DNA from: Melitaea cinxia
Taxonomy: Eukaryota; Arthropoda; Insecta; Lepidoptera; Nymphalidae
DNA length: 64,000 nt
Direction: 5' to 3'
Assembly (NCBI RefSeq): GCF_905220565.1
Contig: NC_059413.1
Location: 10,792,001 to 10,856,000 of the forward strand
How positions within the stretch are numbered: position 1 is the first letter of the stretch; the number at the start of each line of letters is the position of its first letter. Both the position numbers and the translations under genes were made by a program. Below, in pieces: positions 55,447-64,000 of this stretch. Under the pieces are notes generated by a model. That model had not been told where the DNA came from, made no database searches, and saw nothing but the letters and a program-made list of their open reading frames with translations.

Positions 55447-55647
55447 TTAGTTATACTTTTAGGCGCGTTGGGAAAAATGATGAGAGTAAATTTTTACAAT
55501 GCGCGCACATCGTCACATAAACCGACACCATGATGTTAGCTAGTCAACGAAGAAGAAGTTAACTAGCCAATGAAGTATAACTTCTTACGTGCGTACATAA
55601 GTACACACATATTTTTTGTTTATAATTTATCTCATAAATAATTATTC

Positions 55648-55695
<48 letters not shown>

Positions 55696-55719
55696 TAATA
55701 ATAATAAAATAATAATAAA
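55648..55719. repeat. (TAA)n microsatellite, left part
   Basis: About 20 TAA units with a few A insertions, ending directly at the truncated Dong-type element. It is the left flank of that insertion. Confidence 0.9.
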
Positions 55720-56620
55720 TGATTTTAACTATACTCCACTAAACTTACACGAAGACATAAGCTCTCTAAATACCGAAAGTAACGATCTTCAAACACAAAA
55801 ACTAGATAGCTGGAAACGAAAAGTATTACACGGCCGCCATCCTCACGATCTAGAACAACCCCACATAAATACCGCAGCCTCAAACAAATGGCTTAAAATA
55901 GGAAACCTATTTCCAGAGACCGAAGGATTTATAATAGCGATACAGGATCAAATAGTCAACACTAAAAACTACAGAAAATTCATAATCAAAGACTCCTCAA
56001 TACCAAACGATAAATGCCGCAAATGCCACGTTCAACCAGAGACCATCCAACACATTACCGGGGCATGTACAACACTTACACAAACAGATTACACACATAG
56101 ACATAACCAAGTAGTCAACATAATTCACCAAAAGTTAGCACTAAAACACAAACTCATACAGAACACAAACACACCTTATTACAAATATAAGCCACAAACA
56201 GTCTTAGAAAACGACACACATAAGCTCTATTTTGATCGCGCAATACTTACAGACAGAACCATCCACTACAATAGACCGGATATAACGCTCCAAGATAAAT
56301 TAAATAAAATAACCTATCTGATAGATATTGCTGTTCCCAACACTCATAACCTACAAAAAACAATTTCTGAAAAAATCAACAAATATACTGAACTAAAGGA
56401 GGAAGTAGCTAGAATTTGGAACCAAAATAAAGTATACATAATCCCAATAGCTCTTTCCACGACAGGTGTTATCCCAAACCATCTGTTACATAGTCTTAAA
56501 CTACTAGAATTAAACGAAACTCTTTATATCACCTTACAAAAAGCCGCCATTTTAAATACATGCCGAATCGTAAGAAAGTTCTTGCAAATTGACGAACACG
56601 AAATCCCACACAACACATAA
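55720..56620 (+). pseudogene. Dong/R4-type protein, zinc knuckle and RLE domain, truncated
   Basis: Frame open from the microsatellite to a natural TAA. Landmarks: LDSWKRKVLHGRHPHDLEQP, the knuckle CRKC...HITGAC, HRHNQVVNIIHQ, then RPDITLQDK...YLIDIAVP (PD...D motif of the restriction-like endonuclease). The same landmarks occur in the complete protein downstream, but many residues differ, so this is a separate subfamily. The asparagine-rich start is a translation of the (AAT)n repeat and not real protein. No RT, hence inactive. Confidence 0.85.
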
Positions 56621-56707
56621 TTTTAACACACCACACGCTGCATTTACTTGGTTTTGACCCGTAAATGCAGAAAAACCAGCCAAAGGCTGAGAAAAAAAAA
56701 TACCGAA
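55720..56707 (+). mobile_element. 5'-truncated Dong/R4-type LINE in (TAA)n
   Basis: About 990 bp between (TAA)n on the left and AATAATAATAATAA (56708-56721) on the right. It encodes the C-terminal 300 residues only and has a short 3' UTR with two hairpins: CTGCATTTAC/GTAAATGCAG (56638-56670) and CAGCC/GGCTG (56677-56689). Insertion into TAA repeats is the known habit of Dong. Confidence 0.85.
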
Positions 56708-56852
56708 AATAATAATAATAAGAAAATACCTGGCAGCTGTCAACTGAAATGACGCTTTTTTATCTTGTCATTTAATTTATTATTTTAAAATATGTTAAAA
56801 TATAAAAATACAATTTAAATATCACAAAAATGACATATAACAAGAAGATAAA

Positions 56853-59800
56853 ATGAATAAAGCCAGAGGACGACGCGCACAAAAAAGACCAAAGGTTCCA
56901 TCGAGCTCCGAAACACAGTCGTCAACGACTGACGACGAGTATCAAACACCGCCGTCTACCGCGGAATCGGACGCTGACGATGCTGACTCATCTACGAGAC
57001 CATCTAACCGTCGACGAGTCATACGCCCACCACCAGCTTGCTTGGAAGTTCCGGGACAACGCCCTCCCACAAGAAATCCCGCTGCCGGTGGTGCTGTGCG
57101 CCGCATGAGATGGACTCAAAAAGTGAATGAGAGTGTCATGCGAGCGTACTATGAGGCAACAGGTGGGGGAATTAACCTCACTGCGTATCGTTCAACGATG
57201 TTGTCTCTGTTTCAGGCGCTTGAACCAACCGTCACCGTAACCGCACAACGACTATCGGATCAAGTACGAGCCATTCAGCGTTGTCACCTACTGGATGAAT
57301 CAGTACTTGAGCGGCTGCGTACAAATTTACCACAACTTAATACTGTTAGTCACATTCGTGCTATACAAACATCGCAAAAAGAGACAAGAGAGGTAATAAA
57401 TTTTAATTTATCTCCTAACAGTGTTGATTTGTCGGTAAACGAACAGGATAATGAGCCTATGAGGAGAGCTTTGGAGGATGCTATCTTGAAATATAGATCC
57501 TTGCCACCAAATATTAGGCCACAGCTACCTCGTTTGCCTATTCACAGACGTAATTTGGCTTTAGTAGGTGTTATGGATAAAATTTTACAACAATATTTAG
57601 ACAGCACTCAAAATTTATCCGATACTCACTCACTTCTGTACTGTGGAGCTGCAGCTGTTTGTAATGTAGCTAATGTGAAGTTTACATCAAATAAAGTTAC
57701 TTTACCATCCCACAAGGCTCCAGCTTGGCAGACCAGAATTGAAAAACGAATAAATTTAACCAGAACACTAATAGCCAAATTAACATGTTTCAGGACAGGT
57801 AACAGGCGTCCAAAAATCATGCGGTTTGTACACCAGGCTTTTGCGGGTACAAATATAAGATCCAACGAGTACATAACATCAGTCTCAGACCGCATAGATT
57901 TTCTGAAGCAAAAACTCTGTGCATGGGCAAAACGCATTAAGAGGTATAAAAAACGCAGGGATCGATATCATCAAAATAGCATATTTCAAAGCGACCAACG
58001 AAAAGTATACAGGAATTGGGAACAGTGCACTACTAATGTGGTCAATGGTGATTTACCGACCCGGGAATCGATAAATAATTTTTGGCGAAATATTTGGTCG
58101 AACCCCATTGATCACATTGAGAGTGATTGGATGGATGTTGTCAGAAGGAGGTGCAGCTCACTTCCACAAATGGAACAAGTTAAGATAAATTCAGAAGATA
58201 TAAGTTATGCAATCCGTTCAACGTCGAATTGGAAATGTCCTGGACTGGACGGATTACATAACTTTTGGCTTAAATGGTTTCATAGTTCGCACCCCATCCT
58301 GGCATCACAATTTCAAAATGCAATTTGTACTAATTCATTACCAAAATTTATGACGACTGGTACCACATTCCTGTTATACAAATCGGGATGTACCGCTGAT
58401 CCTAAAAACTACCGCCCTATAACTTGCTTACCCACCATCTATAAGCTACTTACATCTGTTCTCGTCGCAAAAATTACAAAACATATTACTACAAATAATA
58501 TTTTGGCTACGACTCAGAACGGATGTAAGTCTGTTAGTCGCGGTACCAAGGAACTTCTCCTCATAGACATGACCATATGCCAACAGGTACGTCGAAACCG
58601 GAAAAATCTGGCTGCCGCTTGGATTGACTACAAGAAAGCGTATGATTCAGTGCCTCATACATGGCTTATAAAAGTAATGGAGCTATACAAAATTGATGCT
58701 GCTTTGTGCTCTTTTCTGAGTACGTGTATGAGGCAGTGGAACACTTTTTTACGTCATCCGGGTGCGGTTGATATTTCAGGATCGACTGAACCGATAAGGA
58801 TTATGCGGGGTATCTTTCAAGGTGATAGTTTGAGTCCATTGTGGTTTTGTCTAGCCTTGAACCCTCTAAGCACTTTATTAGAGGATTCAAGGTTGGGCTT
58901 TCACCTTCGTAGAGGAAGCAAAGCAATCTCTCACCTACTTTATATGGATGATTTGAAGCTTTTCGCATCCAAACTACCAGACTTATACAAGTTGTTAAAA
59001 ATAACTGAAACCTTTAGCACTTGTATAAGAATGGAGTTTGGTGTGGATAAATGCGCTGTCATCCATGTAGAAAGAGGTAGAATTGTATCATCAGAAAATT
59101 TAGAACTTAACAACTCTTTGTCTTTTAGATCTCTCAACGAAGGTGAAACCTATAAATATCTCGGAATGTCAGAGGCATTGGGCATTGATGACGGAGCCAT
59201 GAAACAACTGGTAAAGGAACGATTCTTTGGCCGGCTGAAACAAGTTCTCAATAGCTTTCTTTCGGGCGGTAACAAGGTGCGTGCCTTTAACAGTTGGGTT
59301 ATGCCCTTGATCGTCTATACCTTTGGCATTTTGAGATGGACTCAAACGGAATTAGATACCCTTGATCGCCAAGTCCGTAAACTGTTAACAGCGTACCGAA
59401 TACACCATCCTCGATCGTCTGTGATGAGATTATACATCCCACGAAAATGTGGGGGTCGTGGCTTTTTAAACGCTAAAAATCTCCACAATCGTGAGGTGTA
59501 TAATCTCAGAGAGTACTTTTTAAATATGAAGAGCGATATACACATGGACGTTGTTGCAGTTGATAGGGGCTTTACTCCGCTGTCCTTAGGCAAAGAGAAA
59601 TGTCGTAAGCCTATAATAATGCGTACCGTTGACCGCGTGGCCGTATGGAAGAGCAAGGAATTACATGGCCGGTTCTACAAAGTTCTGACAGACCCAGATG
59701 TAGACCAGCCCAGCTCTATATCCTGGTTACAACACGGGAACCTCTTCGGAGAAACCGAAGGTTTTGTCTGTGCAATTATGGACGAAGTTATTAAGACGAA

Positions 59801-60425
59801 TAACTACCGGAAACATATCATGAAAGATGGAACTCCAGACATATGCCGAGCTTGCCATAAGCCTGGAGAATCCATTAGACATATTGTTTCTGGTTGTAGT
59901 CATCTTGCTAACGGTGAGTACTTGCACAGACATAACCAAGTAGCCAGGATTATACACCAACAACTTGCTATTCGATACGGCCTCGTTGAAAATGAGTTGC
60001 CTTATTATAGGTATAACCCAACGCCATTTCTTGAGAATGGTCGTGCATTGCTCTACTGGGATCGATCTATTGTCACTGACAGGTTTATTGGCTGCAATAA
60101 ACCTGATATAGTGCTAGTAGACCGATCAGCGCGCCGAGCAATTATTGTTGACATTACAGTTCCACATGACGATAATCTCGTAAAGGCCGAAAAAGAAAAA
60201 TTAAGTAAATATTTAGACCTTGCCCACGAGATTACCGGCATGTGGAATGTAGACTCAACAATAATTGTTCCTATTGTTGTATCGGTTAATGGTTTATTAG
60301 CGAAGAGTTTCGACCAACACCTTAAGAAACTCTCACTTGACTGTTGGATCAAGGGTCGGATTCAAAAGGCAGTGTTGCTTGAAACGGCCCGCATTGTGAG
60401 GAGGTTCCTCAGCCTGGAACCTTAA
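56853..60425 (+). CDS. Dong/R4-type reverse transcriptase with RLE endonuclease
   Basis: Makes a single protein of 1190 residues that would nick target DNA and copy its RNA there. Order: basic, Ser-rich N-terminus (1-80); a Myb/SANT-like helical region around residues 85-150 (RMRWTQKVNE, AQRLSDQVRAI); RT domain about 450-760, with motif A IDYKKAYD (Asp592), motif B QGDSLSP (656-662) and motif C YMDD (697-700); thumb; zinc knuckle C998-x2-C1001-x8-H1010-x4-C1015; then the PD-(D/E)XK-type endonuclease, KPD (Asp1085) and VDITVP (Asp1100). All catalytic residues are present. The ATG at 56853 follows an AT-rich leader and is the first in frame. Single ORF plus RLE plus TAA target indicates the R4 clade, Dong lineage. 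Other RLE clades (R2, NeSL) are less likely because their N-terminal zinc fingers are not seen. Confidence 0.92.
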   Translation: MNKARGRRAQKRPKVPSSSETQSSTTDDEYQTPPSTAESDADDADSSTRPSNRRRVIRPPPACLEVPGQRPPTRNPAAGGAVRRMRWTQKVNESVMRAYYEATGGGINLTAYRSTMLSLFQALEPTVTVTAQRLSDQVRAIQRCHLLDESVLERLRTNLPQLNTVSHIRAIQTSQKETREVINFNLSPNSVDLSVNEQDNEPMRRALEDAILKYRSLPPNIRPQLPRLPIHRRNLALVGVMDKILQQYLDSTQNLSDTHSLLYCGAAAVCNVANVKFTSNKVTLPSHKAPAWQTRIEKRINLTRTLIAKLTCFRTGNRRPKIMRFVHQAFAGTNIRSNEYITSVSDRIDFLKQKLCAWAKRIKRYKKRRDRYHQNSIFQSDQRKVYRNWEQCTTNVVNGDLPTRESINNFWRNIWSNPIDHIESDWMDVVRRRCSSLPQMEQVKINSEDISYAIRSTSNWKCPGLDGLHNFWLKWFHSSHPILASQFQNAICTNSLPKFMTTGTTFLLYKSGCTADPKNYRPITCLPTIYKLLTSVLVAKITKHITTNNILATTQNGCKSVSRGTKELLLIDMTICQQVRRNRKNLAAAWIDYKKAYDSVPHTWLIKVMELYKIDAALCSFLSTCMRQWNTFLRHPGAVDISGSTEPIRIMRGIFQGDSLSPLWFCLALNPLSTLLEDSRLGFHLRRGSKAISHLLYMDDLKLFASKLPDLYKLLKITETFSTCIRMEFGVDKCAVIHVERGRIVSSENLELNNSLSFRSLNEGETYKYLGMSEALGIDDGAMKQLVKERFFGRLKQVLNSFLSGGNKVRAFNSWVMPLIVYTFGILRWTQTELDTLDRQVRKLLTAYRIHHPRSSVMRLYIPRKCGGRGFLNAKNLHNREVYNLREYFLNMKSDIHMDVVAVDRGFTPLSLGKEKCRKPIIMRTVDRVAVWKSKELHGRFYKVLTDPDVDQPSSISWLQHGNLFGETEGFVCAIMDEVIKTNNYRKHIMKDGTPDICRACHKPGESIRHIVSGCSHLANGEYLHRHNQVARIIHQQLAIRYGLVENELPYYRYNPTPFLENGRALLYWDRSIVTDRFIGCNKPDIVLVDRSARRAIIVDITVPHDDNLVKAEKEKLSKYLDLAHEITGMWNVDSTIIVPIVVSVNGLLAKSFDQHLKKLSLDCWIKGRIQKAVLLETARIVRRFLSLEP

Positions 60426-60428
60426 CTA

Positions 60429-60458
60429 CCGGTGGCCTGGGCCTCAACCTGCCACCGG
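60429..60458 (+). promoter_or_regulatory. 3' UTR stem-loop of the Dong-type element
   Basis: CCGGTGGC and GCCACCGG pair perfectly around a 14-nt loop, 4 bases after the stop. The truncated neighbour has a different stem in the same place. 3' UTR structure is used by RLE-type RTs to recognise template RNA; that role is inferred here. Confidence 0.55.
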
Positions 60459-60553
60459 AGGACTACTATTTTTATATTTTTAAATATTTTTATTTGTCTT
60501 TTTTATAAATATATTTAAAAATGTAATCATAAGGAAAATATATTGAATAAAAG

Positions 60554-60554
60554 A

Positions 60555-60588
<34 letters not shown>
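60554..60588. repeat. (TAA)n shared by two converging LINEs
   Basis: About 11 units. On plus it is the right flank of the Dong-type insertion; on minus it is the (ATT)n 3' tail of the CR1-like LINE, directly after its AATAAAGTGT signal. Confidence 0.85.
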
Positions 60589-60589
<1 letters not shown>

Positions 60590-60929
60590 ACTTTATTGTA
60601 CACCAAAAACAGAAATAATACATATCAAAGAAAGAAAGAAAATATTGACAATATATTCATTAGGTACAAAGGGCGGCCTTATCGCTAAAAAGCGATCTCT
60701 TCCAGGCAACCTAAGGGCAAAGGAAATGGTCTAGCGTCAGCATAGGTGTACAAGTTACAACAAATTTATTATAAATATTCAAATAATTAAACATATACAT
60801 ACATACTACATACTATAATAGATACATAAATACATACATACATACATACATATATACATATATACCCACATACATGCATACATACATATAAATACATATA
60901 TGTATACATTATAATTATGAATTACTTGT

Positions 60930-62741
60930 TTATTGTTGAGTTTGAAGAAAATGCTTCCAAACAGTCTTTTTAAAAAGTGCAGGTGTTTGTATACGTCTGA
61001 TATTCAAGGGCAAGGTATTCCATAAGCGAGAGGCTTGAACTGTAAAAGATTTGTCATAAAAGGAAGAGGAGTGAGAAGGAATTTCAAGAAGAAAATTACT
61101 GTCAGAACGAAGACAGCGTTCGTGAGAATCACAAAGGAATTTGAAACGTTCTTTCAGATAGGAAGGGGTAAAGGGATTAAATAAAATGGAGTAAAGTAGG
61201 GTAAGGATATGAGTATTCCTGCGAAGGCGAATTGGGAGCCACTTGAGTTTTTTGCGAAATTCCGAAATATGGTCATATTTGCGTAGTCCAAAGATAAATC
61301 TTATACATACATTCTGAATGCGCTCAAGCTTATTAAGCTGCTCCTCTGTAATGTCAAAATAGCAAGTATCAGCATAATCAAGAATTGGTAATAGGAGACT
61401 ATGTGCAAGAGCAATTTTAGTAGGAATGGGCAGAAGATTACGCAATCTGCGGAGAGACCCAACCGAAGCGAACAGTCTGCGACTAATTTCACATATTTGA
61501 GGACCCCAAGAGAGATGTTGGTCAAAGATAACACCTAAATTTCTCACGCTTTCGCTATATGGAATGGTGAATCCATTAAATGTAACAGGAGATAGCTCAG
61601 ATTTATCAATGCGGCTGAGCAGTCTGGAGCTTCCTATAATAATAGCTTTCGTTTTATTTGGATTTATATTTAGGCCATAGGCTTTACTCCATTTACCAAT
61701 GGCTAAAAGGTCATTGTTTATACGCGATACACACTGAGATAAGTTATGAACAGTGGAGTGAGAGTATATCTGGAGATCATTTGCATAGAGGTGGTAGAAA
61801 AAAGATATTACATTACAGATAGAGTTTATAAATATTGAAAACAAAAGAGGGGAGAGCACGCCACCTTGCGGGACACCGGTATTGACCATTGACCAATTGG
61901 AGTATGAGTCATTCAATTTAACTCGCTGCCGGTGACCCTGCAAGTAACTAAGAAACCAATCAGCAACCTCAGGAGATATGTTAAGAGAACGTAAAATATC
62001 ACATAGTATATCAAAGTCCACAGTATTAAAGGCGTTACTAAAATCGAGAAACGTTAATACCGTGACCTGTTGGTTTTCCATATTTGATCGTATATCATCA
62101 GTTATTTTTACAAGCGCAGTAGTCGTACTGTGACCTGGACGAAAACCGGATTGCATGGGATTCAACAGACGGTGTTTCAAAAGGAAACTGCTGAGCTGTT
62201 GATGCACAAGCCGTTCGAGTGCTTTGGACAGAAAAGGGAGGATGGAAATAGGACGATATTCGGATAAGGACGACTGATTAGTTTTTTTTGGGAGAGGTAC
62301 AATTTCAGCATCTTTCCACATCGATGGGAAAGTGCAGGTAGAGATGGAAGTATTAAAAATGGATGTAATTACCGGTGTTAGTATATCAAGGAGAGGAATG
62401 ATCATTTTCCGACTAATGCTATCGGAACCAACGGAATTTGAAGTTATTGCTAATATATTCTTCTTAACATCACATTCAGAAAGCTGATCAAGAAAGAAAA
62501 TGGGAGAATCAGGAACTGACAAAGCTGAAAGTTGATTTCTTGTATGGGCTTTAGTTGCACTATCTATGGCAACAGACGAAGAGAAGTGGAGATTTAACTC
62601 GTCAAGATTAAGATTTTGAGAACTATTATCCAGACGTGCTTTGCCAATTCCAAGAGATTTAAGAAAATTCCAGACTTTGCTAGAATCTTCTTCTTCGATG
62701 ACAGATTTGTGGATATGGCGACGATGTGCATCTCTACACAC
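60930..62741 (-). pseudogene. CR1/Jockey-type reverse transcriptase, catalytically damaged
   Basis: 603 open codons. RT motifs: EYRPISILP (161-169), motif A LDFSNAFN (232-239, catalytic Asp233 kept), motif B GVPQGGVLSP (289-298), motif C YAND (319-322) where YADD is expected, so the first catalytic Asp of that box is Asn. The C-terminus carries LERIQNVCIRFIFGL and SRLWNTLPLNIRR. The frame truly begins upstream; the initial codon here is internal. A shift in a 7-T run (62826-62832, plus) separates it from the upstream part. Expected to be inactive. Confidence 0.85.
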
Positions 62742-62797
62742 CCTATTACAGTGATTCCGAGCCTTTACGTATACCTCTCTATTAGCCTCACTGTTAT

Positions 62798-63127
62798 TCA
62801 GTCTGTACCGCGACTTAGCACGAACTTTTTTTCCTGCAATTTTTTAATTTCGGGTGTAATCCATGGGGCAGGTAGATGTTTTATTCTTACTGGTCGAATG
62901 GGTGCGTGAATATCGTAAAGTTGTGTAAGCAGAGAGCTGAAAACAGCTACCTGGCTGTCAATTGTACCTGCATCGTAAACCGCAGTCCAATCAATCTCAG
63001 CTGCATCCCTCCGCAGTTGTTCCACATCCATTCCACCAAAACTACGCTGCAGAAGAATTCTTGATTTAAGCTTAGGAGATTTGATTTTGTAGGATTTTAA
63101 ATGATTGTAGTGTTGAAAATAAAACAA
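62798..63127 (-). pseudogene. Endonuclease-RT linker part of the same LINE
   Basis: Contains LTQLYDIHAPIRPVRIKHLPAPWITPEIKKL, the conserved linker before the RT of CR1/Jockey proteins. The frame ends after the 7-T run, beyond which the RT frame continues one base out of phase. The endonuclease itself is missing through 5' truncation near 63130. Confidence 0.8.
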
Positions 63128-63130
63128 TGT

Positions 63131-63502
63131 GTTTAGATATCAGCACAACGAAACATCATATTAATATTTTTCATGTCGAAGCTATTATGTGCCTAAAACC
63201 TTTTTATTTGTCACCAATAGAAGTTAAATCTTAATAAAACTAAGTTTTAATAGTTCAACATTACTTGAAGTTGAGCATTTTAACAACAGTTCGATAAGAA
63301 TTCTCATCGTCGATCGATTTATTATCCATTTAAAACGAAGTGTAATTTTAATACAGGATATTTAAATTAAACTGTAAGCCAACACATGTTTTACCCACGC
63401 ATTTTAACAGAATATGATAAATAGTTAAGCGTTGTAATAGGATGGCAGTGATGTATTTGTAGGTTACCTTGGTTTTGATTGTTTTGATAAAGATCTCAGA
63501 CT
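63131..63502. other. Intergenic, nothing recognised
   Basis: No feature recognised. Confidence 0.35.
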
Positions 63503-63702
63503 GTACTAATATTATAAATAGAAAGTTAGTGAAGATGGATGGATAGATAGATGAATGTTTATTACTCGTTCAAGCTAAAACTTGTAAGTTGACTGTTATG
63601 AAACTTTATACGTAGACAGAAATAACAATAACATATCTACTTTTTATCCCGACATTCTCATGCAATCGGATATTACACGGGTCGAACCGCAAGGCGCAGA
63701 TA
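63503..63702 (+). mobile_element. Helitron-like fragment
   Basis: TACTAATATTATAAATAGAAAG, GATGGATGG, a TTACTCGTTCAAGC block and GAACCGCAAGGCGCAG resemble the common plus-strand lepidopteran Helitron from 5' to near 3'; the final CTAG is changed to ATAA. Confidence 0.5.
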
Positions 63703-64000
63703 ATTATTTGGAAATTTTATATACAGTATATTATATGATATATAACTGCTTCAAGAACTGTGTATCTAAATTTTCAGCATATTGCCAGCAAGCAAGCACA
63801 ATCAGTTTCAGCAAAAGCACCAAATCTATTATCGATACCTTACCAATCAATAATACAAATGATAAATTAGTAATAAAATAATAACAATGATAAAATATTT
63901 ATTAAATATCAAAGTGACGAAAATCAACGATCAATCACTACAGTCTGCTCCAAGTCAAGAGATCTGCATAGTTACAGTCACAGACTTTTTCACATGTTGT
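63703..64000. other. Intergenic, nothing recognised
   Basis: The 73-codon frame at 63660-63881 begins within the Helitron-like fragment and has no motif. Confidence 0.35.

Larger units (their letters stand above)
56722..60553 (+). mobile_element. Complete Dong/R4-type non-LTR retrotransposon
   Basis: About 3.8 kb with a short 5' UTR, one 1190-codon frame and a 3' UTR with a stem CCGGTGGC/GCCACCGG (60429-60458) just after the stop. It lies between AATAATAATAATAA at 56708 and (AAT)n at 60554-60588. The frame is uninterrupted, so this copy is young and may still be able to move. Confidence 0.9.
60589..63130 (-). mobile_element. 5'-truncated CR1-like LINE with (ATT)n tail
   Basis: About 2.5 kb on minus: end of the endonuclease-linker region, RT, then a 3' UTR of about 340 bp containing a CATA-rich stretch (60780-60905), the TGCCTGGAAGAGATCGC block and GTACAATAAAGTGT before (ATT)n. 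The microsatellite tail fits CR1 better than poly(A) Jockey. The 3' UTR matches the scrap at 29449-29711. Confidence 0.85.

Noticed and set aside
55616..55719. Asparagine-rich N-terminus of the 334-codon frame
   Set aside because: It is the (AAT)n microsatellite translated; the protein homology starts after it.
57626..60352. Minus-strand frames of about 100 codons inside the Dong-type ORF
   Set aside because: Shadows of the real plus-strand frame.
55720..60425. rDNA locus, since Dong was first found in rDNA spacers
   Set aside because: No 18S, 28S or spacer-like sequence is visible; the target is a dispersed TAA array.
55648..60588. Regular short repeats as a CRISPR array
   Set aside because: They are 3-bp microsatellites with no spacers, in animal DNA.
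1..64000. Bacterial or organellar origin
   Set aside because: SINEs, non-LTR elements with animal-type proteins, long non-coding stretches and eukaryotic tRNAs without encoded CCA; no mitochondrial gene order seen.

Overview
The window is AT-rich animal nuclear DNA and reads as lepidopteran (butterfly or moth). I infer this from the mix of dispersed repeats, which I recognise from moth and butterfly genomes: RTE-tailed SINEs ending in (GATGAT)n, short Helitrons ending in CTAG with a GCGGACGAAGTCGC-type hairpin, the repeat starting AACCGACTTC, R1-, CR1/Jockey- and Dong-type LINEs, and PIF/Harbinger MITEs. I see no bacterial operon, phage, CRISPR array, rRNA or complete host protein gene. The only host-type genes I can support are three tRNA-Arg(TCG) genes, all on the minus strand (41.7, 43.2 and 47.7 kb). 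Three possible terminal coding exons are flagged; the best is at 50528-50644 on the minus strand.

Layout. From 1 to 37 kb the sequence is intergenic or intronic, scattered with SINEs of five families (A to F below), short Helitrons, TIR elements and LINE 3' ends. One notable element is a PIF/Harbinger MITE at 22.3 kb with a 3-bp TTA target duplication, carrying a 22-codon start of a MADF-like reading frame. At 38-39.9 kb lies a broken element encoding the C-terminal part of a reverse transcriptase with a restriction-like endonuclease-type zinc knuckle. It has a palindromic GGAAC...GTTCC sequence near both ends, and an internally deleted relative sits at 30.4-30.9 kb. From 41.2 to 44.2 kb a 1.5-kb segment with a tRNA-Arg gene and a SINE is tandemly duplicated. 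From 44.8 to 46.9 kb a Helitron holds a 5'-truncated R1-clade LINE, which itself holds another retroposed fragment; both insertions have 16-17 bp target duplications. From 55.6 to 63.1 kb is a LINE cluster: a 5'-truncated Dong/R4-type element, a second complete Dong/R4-type element with an intact 1190-codon frame, and a convergent CR1-like LINE, all meeting at (TAA)n microsatellite.

How the parts interact. The tails of SINEs A, C and E read as C-terminal codons of RTE LINEs (the EAYVQQW and EAYAQQW endings followed by TGA), so RTE enzymes probably moved them. Target-site duplications were read directly for many insertions and allow relative dating. Family labels come from memory of motifs and from comparing copies within this window, not from a database search.
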